64,000 nt of DNA from Rhynchopus euleeides (Eukaryota; Euglenozoa; Diplonemea; Diplonemida; Diplonemidae), in the NCBI GenBank assembly GCA_963210315.1, contig OY723265.1, forward strand, positions 1,302,001-1,366,000, in the 5' to 3' direction. Positions 54,064 through 64,000 of this stretch are shown piece by piece. The position numbers and the translations under genes were made by a program. Positions within the stretch are counted from its first letter, which is position 1. Every line of letters starts with the position of its first letter. The notes under the pieces are model-generated. The model saw only the letters and a list, made by a program, of their open reading frames with translations. It was not told where the DNA came from and made no database searches.

Positions 54064-57000
54064 ATGCCCAACCATGCGCTCACTGACAGTCTTTATTCCA
54101 CCACCCCACCCCACCACCACCACCAGGCCCTTGCCACACCAAAGGGGGAGGGGTATCGCCCGATGCCTTTTGCACGGCACTGCCCCCCCGCCGGGTACAT
54201 CTCATGGCTCCCCCAAGAGGATCCCTCCGTCCACACCGACCTCCTGATGTGCATCGCTGCCACCCCGCCCGCAGGCCCCCCTGGGCCTGACCCAGCCCCG
54301 ACTGTCACTGGCTGCGCCGCCGCCGCACTGCCGCCCCCAGCAGACCCCACGGCGACGCCCCGCCTGTTCTCCACCGACACACTCTCTGAGGGCGATCTCC
54401 GGGCAGCAGCAGGCTGCATTCTTCTCAAAGCTGCTGGGGCTGACACCGACACCCCTCTCTGGGCTGCCGACTTCCCTCTCGAGCCCCTCTCGGCTGAGGA
54501 GGGGCAGGCAGGGCTGTCGCCCCTGCCGACACCGCCGCTGTCGCCCCTGGATGCTGCTGACAGGGCACGCGATAGGGCAGCCTCCCTCGCTGCGGAGTGT
54601 GAGGGGCTGGCCCCCCTCCTGCTGCAGCACGGATCCCAGGGGGGCACCGACACTGACACCCACACCCACACCGGCAGCGCTGCTGCTGCTGCTGAGGCAC
54701 GCCGCTCCGCCTTCTGCGATGCTCTCCTCACATCCCTCAGCGCCGACATGCGCTGCCCCTGCTTCCCCCCTGCAGGGGCTGGGGTGGCTTCGCCTGGGGT
54801 GCCGGGTGCCGACTCCATCCTCACATCCCTGGAAGTGCGGAGCCCCTCCCAAGATGCCTGCTGCGCTGCGGCTGCAGAGGACGAAGAGGGCAGGGCCTGC
54901 GATGCGGGCTCCGCAGTTGCATGCCAGGTTATGCGGTTTTTGGAAGGCGGTGGGGGTGGGGGTGAGGCCCCCCGCCCGCTGCCCCCGCTGCGGTGTGACG
55001 ACGGGCCCTACCAAGAGGTGCTCTGCTCCGGGGTGTTCCGCCTGGGCACCCGGCACGCCTCCCCGTCCGACCCACACCCCACCTCGGGCAGCCCGGCAGC
55101 CCTGGGAACCTTCCCCGAGGCGCCGAAGGAGGAGATCGCGGTGCCGGGGCAGGCACACCACCACCACCACCACCACGCCACCACCTCGCAGCCCGACGCG
55201 TCGGCGCCGCCGCCGCCGCCGCCGCCGCCGTCTGATCTGCGCGAGGTGGTTCCGCCGCTGATTTTTGGCGACCCGTTTGACTGCATCACAGAGTCGGATA
55301 TCATAGCCTCGGTAGAGGCAGAGCTGGCCAGCCGGGGTGACCCGATGGGTGCTCCGGATGACTGCCGCAGCGGGGCTGGCGGGGCTGTGTTCCGTCCCTC
55401 CACTGCGGAGGGGCATCCGCCTTGCGGCAGGGCTGTGCCCGTCTTCCCTGCAGGCATCTCCGGGATTGCAGATGCGGTGAGACGCGCCGACTCCCTCCTG
55501 GGCGACCTCGATGCGCGCGAGGGGGAACCCCGCCTCCGCCCTGTCGTCGTCCTCCCGGCACACCTGGTGGGGCTGCCGCAGGGGGGTGATGGCGGTGTTG
55601 ACGCCGATCTCCATACTGCCAATGCCGATGCCGATCCCCCCACGGATGGAGTGGCATGTCGGGCAGACACACCCTGCCTCCCCTCGCGGCCCCGCTTTGC
55701 GTCCTCCTGGGTCTCAGCAGAGCTGCGGAAGGCCGGCGGTGGGGGTGGTGGTGGTGGTGGCGGTGATATCAACGGAGGGCCGCGCATCGCCTGGCCCGAG
55801 TGGTCTGCCACAGCCCTCCCGCCACCGGTGCAGGCTGTGGGGTCAGGCCATGGGGAGGAGGGAGGAGTCGCCCCCGGCACACCCACGCCGCCCGGCACGC
55901 CCCTGCGCCTCTGCAGCCCGCGGGAGGCGGGTGGTGGGTCGGAGGGGCCTGCAGAGGCGATGGGGACACCGCCGCTGCTGCCTGATTCGGAGCTCCCGGC
56001 GGCATGTCGGGTTGTGCTGCCGCACCTGGCACAGCCGGCGCCTCACCCGCCACTGGGGGTGGCAGGGGCAGCGCCAACACCAACGCCAGCAGGCGCGACA
56101 CCTCCCGATGGGGGGTCTGATTCCGCAGGGGTCCTGCTGCTGGACTGCACATCCCCCGACAGGCGGAGCAGCCGCACCTGCATGCCGCTGCCCCCCTCCT
56201 GCGCGGGGGAGGCCCAGGTGGATGCGCTGGAGGCTGCGCACCGCAGAGCCGTGGCGGCCCGCCCGGGGCACGCCCTCCGCGCTGCACTCCTCTCCGACGC
56301 GGCTGCCCACTTCTCCAACCTGCGGGCAGCGGTGGCCAGCATCGGGGCAGCCTCCACAGGCGACCCCCGCCTCGCCCAGGCTGTCGCATGCAACGTCTTC
56401 CGGGAGCGCGCCCGGCTGGGGCCGTCGGAATCGGAGCTGCTGGCTCCCGGAGGCGCTGCGCGCCTCCGCCTCACGCAGGCCGGGGCACGCCCCGCCGCCG
56501 CCGCGGTGGCGGAGCAGGCACGCATGACCTCCGTCGGCTGCGACGCCATGCGCCGCCCGCCCTCCTCCGGAGATGTGGCTGTGGCTGTGTCGAGCCTCAG
56601 CCATGCTGAAGGCGCACCACGCCGCACCCCAGAGCCTGCCCAACCTGTGACACAGCCGCAGGATGGCGGGAAGCAGCAGCAGCAACCTGCTGCCCCACGG
56701 CGCCCCACCCCAGCCCTGCCGAAGCCCTTTGTGCCAGAGAGGCCTGCCCCTCGCAAGCTGTCCCGCCCCGGGATGGAGCTGACGAGCGCAGAGTGGGGTG
56801 TGGTGGAGGCGGCAGCGTCGGAGCCCGGCAGCGTCACCCTGGTGCTGCACAGCGACAGCAAGGGGTGGGGCGAATGCCTCGCCCTCGCCGTGACGGGGAG
56901 CCTGGCGGGGTCCCCGGGGCGTGTCGTCTGGGGGGTCCGCCACGCCGACTGCCCCGCGGCACTCCCGGGGCTGCGGGGCATCCTCCAAGAGAGCTTCGAG

Positions 57001-59457
57001 GAGGTCGCCACGCCAGACTCCCCTGGGGACACCCTGCCACACAACCGCCACCACCACCACCACCACCGACAGCACCAGGTGGTCCTCACCAGCTCTGAAT
57101 GCGTCGCAGAATCCCTCACCCGCGACACCCTCTGCGTGGTGCTGATGGGTTTCACAGAATACACATACTCCCCATCCCGGGGCACCGGCTGCCGCATCGC
57201 CTCCTCCGCATTCGGCGCCCCTCTCCTCCGCACCCTGAGGGTAGTGTGGACTTGCGCCCCCTCCGCCAGCGTGGTCATCATCCGCGAGCTCCCCGAGGCG
57301 GAGTCGAGCCTGATGGAGCTGCTGGCGGGGCTCCTGGAGGCAGCCGAGGCAAAGGGCGCTGGGCAGCCCACCCTCTTCGTCAAGCTTAGGGAGAGGACGT
57401 GCGTCCGACCCATCCAACCGGACGCCACGCTCTCCCGCGCTGTGGCGCATGTCGGATCCCTCGGGGCGGGCGCCCCGCCCAACTCACCCCAGGGGAGGGT
57501 GTACGCAAAGCTCGCCCAGCTGCTGTCACATCACTGCTTTGAGGTGGCGGCGTTCTGCATCGAAACCCTCCTCTCCCACGCCACGGCGCGGCGCGAGCTG
57601 CCGCAGGGCTGCCTCGCCCTGCTGGGGCGCATGCTGACCACCATCCAGGGGAAGACCAACCCGCGCCTCCCCATCCTCTCCGCGCTGCTGTGGGATATGC
57701 TGGCGGGGCAGGAGGCGCCGCTCCTGGTTGTGCTGGTTGTCATACAGAACGCGCAGAGCATCAGCGCCGTTGGGAGGGCCCTCGCAACCCTCCTGCGCGA
57801 CGAGCGCCGGCAGGGTGTCTCGGTGTTCGCAGCGGGGCATGCGAGCGGGTCGGTCCTCAGCGAGATGGGACCCTCGGGGTGTGCCGCAAAGCTCCACCCG
57901 GAATCCCTAGATTATGTCCTCCGCAAGCTTGCCGCACGCCGCGCAGAAGCGCCCCACCGCGTCGCCGCGGTGTTGGTCGGAGCGGAGCATGCGGGGCGCG
58001 TGTCGCACGACCTCCTCGCCCGCGCCCCCATCTCCCTCGCCGTAGACTACGACGCGCTCCACTCCGGAGGCGGGGGGTGGCCCTACTTCACCCCAGAGGG
58101 CCACCTCCGCCCCCCCCCGCTCCCCGCGGTGCCTGCGGGGTTCGAGCCCCCCCTCTACTACGAAGCGTCTGACGCATCGCCCTCCCCAACGGTGTTCACC
58201 CACGCAGCCCTGCCTCAGGCGCTGAAGGCCCGGGTTGTTGCGGGGAGGTTGAAGTTTGCCGCATTCCGCATCGGGCGCAGCTCCTACGGCGATGCGTATG
58301 TCCACCGCGTGGCGAGGGGCGCCCCGGGGGGCGTGGTGCGGGCTGACCCCGCTGCGGTGCTGCGGCAGTTCCGCGAGGTGGAAGGGGCTGCCGTCACCAC
58401 CACCGCCACCACGCCTGGAAGCTTTGACAACCCCACCACAGGGACAGCTCCACCAGAGGCTGCAGCGGCTTCGCCGCTGCAGCGCGCCTGGGTTGTTCCG
58501 GATGACACCGACGATGTGGAGCTTCTTCAGGCGATGGATGGATTCCCCCTCCTCCGCTGGTCCCACGGCGCCGTGTCAGCCTCCCGCGTCTGCGTGGTGC
58601 GGCGCCCGCTCCCCCCTCTGCTGAACGCCGTCTTCACCTCCCTTAGCACCGCGGCCCTCGTCGAGCCCCCCGACTCCCTCCAAGACGTCTCGCTTATCGA
58701 GAGGAAGCTGGAGGCTCTGGCAGCCTCAGGCATCACAAAAGCCATCATCGTGGTGCTCGTCTCAGGCGAAGAGGGGGGTGTGGTGCGGGGCTCCCCCGGC
58801 GGGGGTGGGATGCGTGTGGGGAACAGCGATGTGGCCTTCGCCTACACGCATGCGGAGGCGGTGGTGCGGATCGCCTCCCTGTGCACGGAGGCGGGGGGTG
58901 GGGGGGCTGCCATCACAGATGGGCTCGTCCCCTTCCCGGAGGCGGCGCCCGCTGTAGCGTGTCTGACCTGGGGGGATCCGCTCTGCGACACGCCGCTGCG
59001 CGACGAGGCGCTTCTCCTCCACCTCTGCCGCGTCACAGCAGCGACGAGCCTGCAGGAGGTGAAGGCGATGCTGCAGGGCTGCCCCGCACAGCCACCGCAT
59101 GGCCAGCATGTCGGGCGCCTGCTCCTGCAGGTCGAGCAGCACCTGGGGGGCTGCGAGGCGGACCCGCTTGGGTGTGGCCCGGGCGGGTTTCCCGCCCCAC
59201 CCCCACGGCAGGCGATGGGGGGCAGCCGTGCTGGCCGCAGCCCCGAGCGACATGGGGATGTGGCAGGGTTTGCGAGGTTCGGCAGTGGGTTCAGCATCCC
59301 CTCCTTCGCCCCAAGCGGGGAGCAGTTTGGGCTGGGGGAAGGAGGGAGTGGAGGTGCAGGGGTGGACCCGTTCTCGGTGGAGGGTGGGGATGGAGGCGGG
59401 GGTGACGGCGGGTTTTTCGACGCTGTCTGTGACAGGTTCTCCGGGCATCTATGCTGA
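54064..59457 (+). CDS. Large protein of unknown function
   Basis: A single exon codes for 1,797 residues from the first in-frame ATG, right after a polypyrimidine-AG site. I do not recognise the family. About the first 900 residues are low-complexity, rich in Pro, Ala, Gly and Ser, with His and Pro runs near 364 and 381. From about residue 900 the protein looks folded. It has alternating hydrophobic strands and helices such as SVTLVLHSDSKGWGECLAL, RTLRVVWTCAPSASVVII, LLVVLVVIQNAQSISAVG and ITKAIIVVLVSGEEGG. No Walker A, kinase, methyltransferase or membrane signature is clear. The repeated LVVVV-type strands followed by helices suggest a Rossmann-like or ATPase-like fold, which is only an impression. 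The codon use (GC-rich third positions) matches neighbouring genes, so it is very probably expressed. Confidence 0.75.
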   Translation: MPNHALTDSLYSTTPPHHHHQALATPKGEGYRPMPFARHCPPAGYISWLPQEDPSVHTDLLMCIAATPPAGPPGPDPAPTVTGCAAAALPPPADPTATPRLFSTDTLSEGDLRAAAGCILLKAAGADTDTPLWAADFPLEPLSAEEGQAGLSPLPTPPLSPLDAADRARDRAASLAAECEGLAPLLLQHGSQGGTDTDTHTHTGSAAAAAEARRSAFCDALLTSLSADMRCPCFPPAGAGVASPGVPGADSILTSLEVRSPSQDACCAAAAEDEEGRACDAGSAVACQVMRFLEGGGGGGEAPRPLPPLRCDDGPYQEVLCSGVFRLGTRHASPSDPHPTSGSPAALGTFPEAPKEEIAVPGQAHHHHHHHATTSQPDASAPPPPPPPPSDLREVVPPLIFGDPFDCITESDIIASVEAELASRGDPMGAPDDCRSGAGGAVFRPSTAEGHPPCGRAVPVFPAGISGIADAVRRADSLLGDLDAREGEPRLRPVVVLPAHLVGLPQGGDGGVDADLHTANADADPPTDGVACRADTPCLPSRPRFASSWVSAELRKAGGGGGGGGGGDINGGPRIAWPEWSATALPPPVQAVGSGHGEEGGVAPGTPTPPGTPLRLCSPREAGGGSEGPAEAMGTPPLLPDSELPAACRVVLPHLAQPAPHPPLGVAGAAPTPTPAGATPPDGGSDSAGVLLLDCTSPDRRSSRTCMPLPPSCAGEAQVDALEAAHRRAVAARPGHALRAALLSDAAAHFSNLRAAVASIGAASTGDPRLAQAVACNVFRERARLGPSESELLAPGGAARLRLTQAGARPAAAAVAEQARMTSVGCDAMRRPPSSGDVAVAVSSLSHAEGAPRRTPEPAQPVTQPQDGGKQQQQPAAPRRPTPALPKPFVPERPAPRKLSRPGMELTSAEWGVVEAAASEPGSVTLVLHSDSKGWGECLALAVTGSLAGSPGRVVWGVRHADCPAALPGLRGILQESFEEVATPDSPGDTLPHNRHHHHHHRQHQVVLTSSECVAESLTRDTLCVVLMGFTEYTYSPSRGTGCRIASSAFGAPLLRTLRVVWTCAPSASVVIIRELPEAESSLMELLAGLLEAAEAKGAGQPTLFVKLRERTCVRPIQPDATLSRAVAHVGSLGAGAPPNSPQGRVYAKLAQLLSHHCFEVAAFCIETLLSHATARRELPQGCLALLGRMLTTIQGKTNPRLPILSALLWDMLAGQEAPLLVVLVVIQNAQSISAVGRALATLLRDERRQGVSVFAAGHASGSVLSEMGPSGCAAKLHPESLDYVLRKLAARRAEAPHRVAAVLVGAEHAGRVSHDLLARAPISLAVDYDALHSGGGGWPYFTPEGHLRPPPLPAVPAGFEPPLYYEASDASPSPTVFTHAALPQALKARVVAGRLKFAAFRIGRSSYGDAYVHRVARGAPGGVVRADPAAVLRQFREVEGAAVTTTATTPGSFDNPTTGTAPPEAAAASPLQRAWVVPDDTDDVELLQAMDGFPLLRWSHGAVSASRVCVVRRPLPPLLNAVFTSLSTAALVEPPDSLQDVSLIERKLEALAASGITKAIIVVLVSGEEGGVVRGSPGGGGMRVGNSDVAFAYTHAEAVVRIASLCTEAGGGGAAITDGLVPFPEAAPAVACLTWGDPLCDTPLRDEALLLHLCRVTAATSLQEVKAMLQGCPAQPPHGQHVGRLLLQVEQHLGGCEADPLGCGPGGFPAPPPRQAMGGSRAGRSPERHGDVAGFARFGSGFSIPSFAPSGEQFGLGEGGSGGAGVDPFSVEGGDGGGGDGGFFDAVCDRFSGHLC

Positions 59458-60138
59458 GAAGGAGGGTCGCCCCCCCCCTCCGGTGGGAGAGCGGTCTCTG
59501 GATGGAGGCATGTGCCCCGAAGTGACCCTTCGAAAACTCATATAGTTTGTCTTGTTCTTTGAAAACAATGCGGGGTGTGTTTCAAAAAAGAAAGTGGGTG
59601 CGAAGAAGTTGTTCCCCTCGGCGGAGGCGGGGAGGGGGGGGTGAGGGGAGGGTGGGGGGTTTTTTCCGCTTGTGCGCACAGTAGCGAATACCAAGTCTTC
59701 TTTGTGGGACTTCTTCTCCGATCTGCCTGTTGCTGAGCCGTTCCACCTGATGTGTCAAGTTTTGGTTTTTGTTGGCGACAACAGCCGCCCGACTCTGCCA
59801 AAAAAAAACACACAACCTCCCTCCCAAAACAAACAAATCCATTCTCTTGAAATCGTCGGCATCGTATACTCTACACATCCACACACACCCGCGTAATTTA
59901 ATGCGCGCAGTGTGAGTGCAGTCTCACAGGGCCATCTCTCAGCCCGATATAGTCTGCCGCACTGGCAGAGTTCGTTTCGTGGAGGATTGTCAGTATCGTC
60001 AGCCCCCCCTCACCCGCTCCTCCTCTCTCTTGCCTTTCTGGTGTCTTTTTGCTGCAGACACACACACACAAGACTGATGTATTTCCTGTCAGCCACCCCC
60101 ACCTGCCCTCGTCAGACGCGACATCATACACGCTCACT
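59458..60138. other. Intergenic
   Basis: Short spacer with a G-rich stretch at about 59621-59660. A C/T tract ends in TTTTTGCTGCAG (AG at 60056-60057), 81 bases before the PUF start codon, a candidate splice acceptor. Confidence 0.45.
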
Positions 60139-62689
60139 ATGGAGAAGCCTGCCGCCATGGACATGCTGGAGGAGCAGCTGATGACGCTGATGACTGAGGA
60201 CGAGCCGAACACCGTCCCGCCGCTCATCAGCGTCAGCGAGTCGGGGAGCTCGGATGCCGGGAGCGTGAGCCGCAGGGAGGCGAAGGAAGCGAAGGAGGTG
60301 AAGGAGGCGAAGGACACGTCTCTGTCTGCCGATGCGCCTGCCTTTGTGCCTGCGCCCCTCCCGCACATTGTGAGCGTGTTCGACCCTGCGACGCACGCCG
60401 CCCACGCGCTGAAGTGCGACCTGACGCAGCTGTGTGTCGGAGATCTGCGCTCCTTCACGGAGCGGCGGTTTGGGCTGGAGCCCGGCAGCCAGTTTGCGCT
60501 GCTGGTGAGCGGCAACCCGATCCCTGCCGAGCCGTCGGCAAAGGCGATCGACCTGGGTCTGAGCAACGGCAGCGTGGTGGTGTACCAGGCAGAGGCTGTG
60601 GCCCCTGCGTACACGACCCCCCCCACCGCACAGCAGCGCAAGGAGACCTACGTGCACCCCCCCCACCCGCACCAGAACCAGGTGCCGTCGCCTGCCATGC
60701 AGCGCATGGTGGACCTCATGATGTCCCAGGTCTCCCAGTCGCCCACCTCTGCCAGCGGGTCCTCTGCCTCCTGTGGCTCCATGACCCCCAACAGCTCCCT
60801 GATGACGCCGCACAAGGTGCTGTTCGACACCCCGGATGTGGTATGCGCCTCAGGGGCATTGCATGGGTGGGTTTCGTTTTGGCCATTTCCTTTGCCTGGT
60901 TATCCTGCTTTCAACGGTACATAAAATCACCGCGGCTTTTTGGAATGCGCACTGCCTGTGTGCTGACCACAATGCGTGTGATACGCCGTGTGTGTCACCC
61001 CACCCACACATCTGAACACACGTCAACATTTTTATAATCGCTCTGCTATTATGCGATCTCACTGTCTTGCACACACACGTCCCTTGCAGACACCCGAGAA
61101 GATGCCTCGCTACACTCCCATCGCTGACCCGTACACGTCTGCGGGTTCCGCTGCCATCTGCACAGCACTGCTCACGATGGGCGGCCGTCCTGTGATCGAG
61201 GACATGCTCAGCATGGTGCTGTCGGACTTCATCGACATGGTCAAGGGTATGTCGGCTGGGCTTGGCTTGTAGGGGTGGGGAGGGGAGGGTATTTCTTCTT
61301 TGATCCGTGTAGACCATGCAGATATTGGACGGAGCGCATGCCTGCACCACACACACACACCCTGTGCAGACCACAACGCCAGCAAGGTGGTGCTGACGCT
61401 GGCCGAGGCGGTGTCGACGTACCCTGCCTACGCAACCCAGCTTCTGCAGGCTGGCTGCCTGCACATGGGTGATGCCATCAAGACGATCTCGGGTAGCGAG
61501 GTGTTGGTGCAGCTCGTCGCTGCGGTCAACACCGACGCCCCTGACTCCTACAACATGGCGACGATGCTGATGAAGGCCTTGAGCCAGCATGCTATCGACG
61601 TGTGCTGCACCATCCCTGGGCGCAAGCTTGCACAGATGGCTGTTGTGAAGTACCCCGACGACAAGAAGATCTCCTTCTACCGGTCGGTGTGCCAGGACAT
61701 CGTCGCCATTGCCCTGGACCAGTGCGGGTGCATCACCATCCAGCGCATGTACGACTACGCACTGACGCAGTCCCTGAAGCAGGTGTTGCGCTCCACAGTG
61801 TCGCGCCACATCCCTTCCCTCATCTGCGACCCTTACGGCAACTACGTGCTGCAGCACTTCATCAAGGACAACAAGTCGATGTCCGAGATTGTGGTATGCC
61901 AGGACTACTTTCAGAGGGTCATCATTTCGTGGTGCGGTGCTGCTCGTTTGCCGCGTTTGCTCAACGAGTTATTCTGAAGCAACACCGTGCCAACCCTTTT
62001 GGGAATCAAGCGTCCTACTGCAGCTTCTGGCACGTCAATGATTCATCTCTCACGTTACCCCTCACAGGTCGACGAGATTCTGACCCGGATCCGCATCGTT
62101 AAGTGTGCTACTGACAAGTACGGGAGCAATGTCATCGAGAAGTGCCTTGCACACGGCTCCGAGCGTGCGAAGACCAACCTTATCCTGTCTCTCTGCGACA
62201 GGGGTGTGATCGAGTCGCTCATCAAGGTGTGTTCTTGTGTCCCTCTGCTGTGCTTGTGGTGCTTCTATGCGTGTGGCATCCAATCGACACCCCCAACCCC
62301 CGCTCTTGCAGGACGGCTTCGGCAACTACGTGATCCAGACTGCCGTGGAGCACTCCCCTGCCATGCTGATCGACCACCTGAGGTCATTCATCGAGCCTGT
62401 TGTCGAGTCCAGTCCCTACAGCTACCGCATCGAGGGCAAGCTGCAGAGGAGGCTCAAGAAGCGGTCGCACCCTGCACAGGGCGCCGTGATGGCTGACATG
62501 CAGGGGCACCAGCACCAGCACCAACACCAGCAGCAGCACCAGCATCAGCACCAGCAGCAGGTCCACCAGCATCAGCACCAGGTCCACGGCGGCATGTCTC
62601 CGGCATTCTCCCCGCCTCAGATGCACACATACACGATGCCTGTCCCCTTCCACCCCGCACGTGTCCACCAGGGCCTCCACACTCCGTAA
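60139..62689 (+). CDS. Pumilio/PUF RNA-binding protein with ubiquitin-like N-terminal region
   Basis: PUF proteins bind 3' UTR motifs and control mRNA stability and translation. Five exons, 60139-60840, 61090-61246, 61370-61893, 62068-62226 and 62312-62689, give 639 residues. The last four clear PUF repeats start with DQCGCITIQ (about 403), DPYGNYVLQ (440), DKYGSNVIE (477) and DGFGNYVIQ (515), spaced 37-38 residues. The RNA-contact residues N-Y-Q, S-N-E, N-Y-Q and C-x-Q, read from last to first, predict U, G, U, A. The flank SPYSYRIEGKLQRRLKK matches the family's C-terminal cap. Earlier repeats are more diverged (for example HNASKVVLTLAEAV). Residues 79-154 resemble a ubiquitin-like fold (GDLRSFTERRFGLEPGS...LGLSNGSVVVYQ). 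The tail is His/Gln-rich. Donors are GTATGC, GTATGT, GTATGC and GTGTGT. Confidence 0.93.
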
Positions 62690-62828
62690 TCCATCTACAG
62701 CGCGGGCACCTGCCTCGTGCATGGGAGGTGTGTTCGGGACTCACTGGGGCACACGGAGGGCAGCAGATGTGAGTGAGGCGGGATGGGTCTTCTCGCGACG
62801 GGGATCGTCGCCCCCCTTGTCTGTACGG

Positions 62829-62864
<36 letters not shown>

Positions 62865-64000
62865 ATAGAGGGGGTGCACAGCCTGCTGCATTTCGGCGAG
62901 CGCCCACAGCTTCGTCGGCGACACCGAGTGAAAAATGTCGGCTTTCTGTGTGTGCCCTTGTTCCAGGGTGGTCGTCCTAAGGCTTAAATCATGTGGGAGC
63001 AGAGAGAGAGAGATATATCGGGTCATGGTGTGATGTACTGTGTTTATGTTGGTGGTATTCGTATCAGAAGTCCACTCGGTGTGTCCTACACTAAACAGCA
63101 AAGCTTATTTTTTTTAACGCGTGTGTGTCGGGCGGCGGTGGCGGTGTGGGTGTGGCTCCCGGTGTTTTAAAAAAAAAAGGCACCAGCCACTTTTCCCGGC
63201 TTTCGTCTATTTTTTTGCCTTTTTTTTGCCCCGCCCACCCCACCCCCACCCCCACCCCCACCCCCTTCTCTTCTTCTGCAGAACCCGCACCCCCCCCCCC
63301 TTTCCCACCCCATTCCCTGTGTCGGCACTCTCTCGGACTATGCCCACAGTGTTCGTCACCTGTCCCCCCCCCCCCCTCCCTCACCCCTGAAAAGTGTATA
63401 CGATACGCTCGTCACACGACTCACACGATTTCAAAAAAAACAACAAAAACCAACCCCCCCCCCCCCATGCTGTCCAACAGCGCGCCTGTTGTTGTCAGCC
63501 GCAAAAAAAGAAACGAAAATGGAAAACAAGCTCCCCCCACTCGCCCCGGCATCATTTTTTTTGTTGCCACCCTTCTCTAGGACACAAGGGGGAAAAAAAT
63601 AATCTCAAATTGTCCCGACTGGCGCATTAGGCAGAGTGCCATAGGACCTACCCACCCACCCCACCACCACGTCTCAGGCACGGCTTGCAATTCAAGTCGG
63701 GGGATGGGGGAGGGTAGGGGCGTTTGACTCTTTTCTGTAACTTACCTTTTATTTTCTTCGTCACAGTAGCTACGATGGCAGGGGTTGAAGGGGCTGCCCT
63801 CTATACCGCGTGGTGCGGGTCTCGAGGGGGTCTCGAGGGAGGAGAGATACAGCGATGTGAGGTTGGGGGGGGGGGGGAAACGGGGAGGGGGGGAAGGGTA
63901 TACAATAAAACCCCTCCTCCTCCTCCTCCCCCCCCCCCTCTCCACCCATTTGTTTTAAGAATAACTCAGCACAGCAGCTGGTGTGTTTTTTTGACATGCC
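62690..64000. other. Trailing intergenic region
   Basis: No gene is supported to the end of the window. Contents include the GA microsatellite at 62831-62860 and C runs at about 63288-63301, 63365-63378 and 63454-63466. A stretch at 63075-63130 contains ACTCGGTGTGTCCTACACTA and CGCGTGTGTGT, related to 30069-30114. Confidence 0.45.
62831..62860. repeat. (GA)15 microsatellite
   Basis: An uninterrupted run of 15 GA units, downstream of the PUF gene and preceded by a short G run. Probably variable in length between individuals. Confidence 0.9.

Noticed and set aside
55843-57482. Long minus-strand frames opposite the unknown large protein
   Set aside because: They lack domains and start or splice context and overlap a better + strand frame with the same codon bias as neighbouring genes.

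Overview
The window is nuclear DNA of a GC-rich microbial eukaryote. Genes have GT-AG introns, are far apart, sit among many repeats, and use the standard stop codons. Every gene I can support (nine confident or moderately confident, plus one weak small one) lies on the + strand over about 50 kb. Most start codons follow a long C/T tract that ends in AG. One-way gene arrays with polypyrimidine-AG sites fit a lineage with spliced-leader trans-splicing, such as a euglenozoan (diplonemid-like) or a myzozoan. That placement is inference: no spliced-leader sequence or phylogenetic marker was tested.

Layout. 1-10.5 kb has no recognisable gene and holds terminal-inverted-repeat (TIR) elements, a MITE-like family, a tandem duplication full of TCGAC hairpins, and poly-C-linked repeats. 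10.57-15.94 kb encodes a T7-like mitochondrial RNA polymerase in three exons. 15.9-24.9 kb is a transposon graveyard with two matching composites: an element with GCATAC ends inserted into a CTAG site at the edge of a fold-back element. 24.88-25.29 kb is a weak small IQ-motif ORF. 27.5-29.3 kb is the catalytic subunit of protein phosphatase 4, whose four exons give exactly 307 codons. 29.3-33.3 kb is intergenic. 33.26-34.38 kb is a methyltransferase-like protein, and 35.4-43.5 kb is a 2,705-residue coiled-coil protein with a CCHC zinc knuckle.

44.5-48.4 kb holds two secreted proteins, a CBM9-like carbohydrate-binding protein and a formylglycine sulfatase. 50.1-52.2 kb is a multi-pass membrane protein whose C-terminal half resembles TMEM184/OST-alpha. 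54.1-59.5 kb is a 1,797-residue protein I do not recognise. 60.1-62.7 kb is a five-exon Pumilio/PUF RNA-binding protein with a ubiquitin-like N-terminal region; its readable repeat code predicts a UGUA core. The last 1.3 kb is intergenic.

The genes do not form one pathway. The clearest functional neighbours are the CBM9-like protein and the sulfatase, both probably acting on glycans outside the cell. The strongest unusual signals are the two transposon-in-transposon-terminus composites, the unidirectional layout with polypyrimidine-AG leaders, the shared GTATG splice donors, repeat insertions inside introns, and the domain fusions in the TMEM184-like and PUF proteins.
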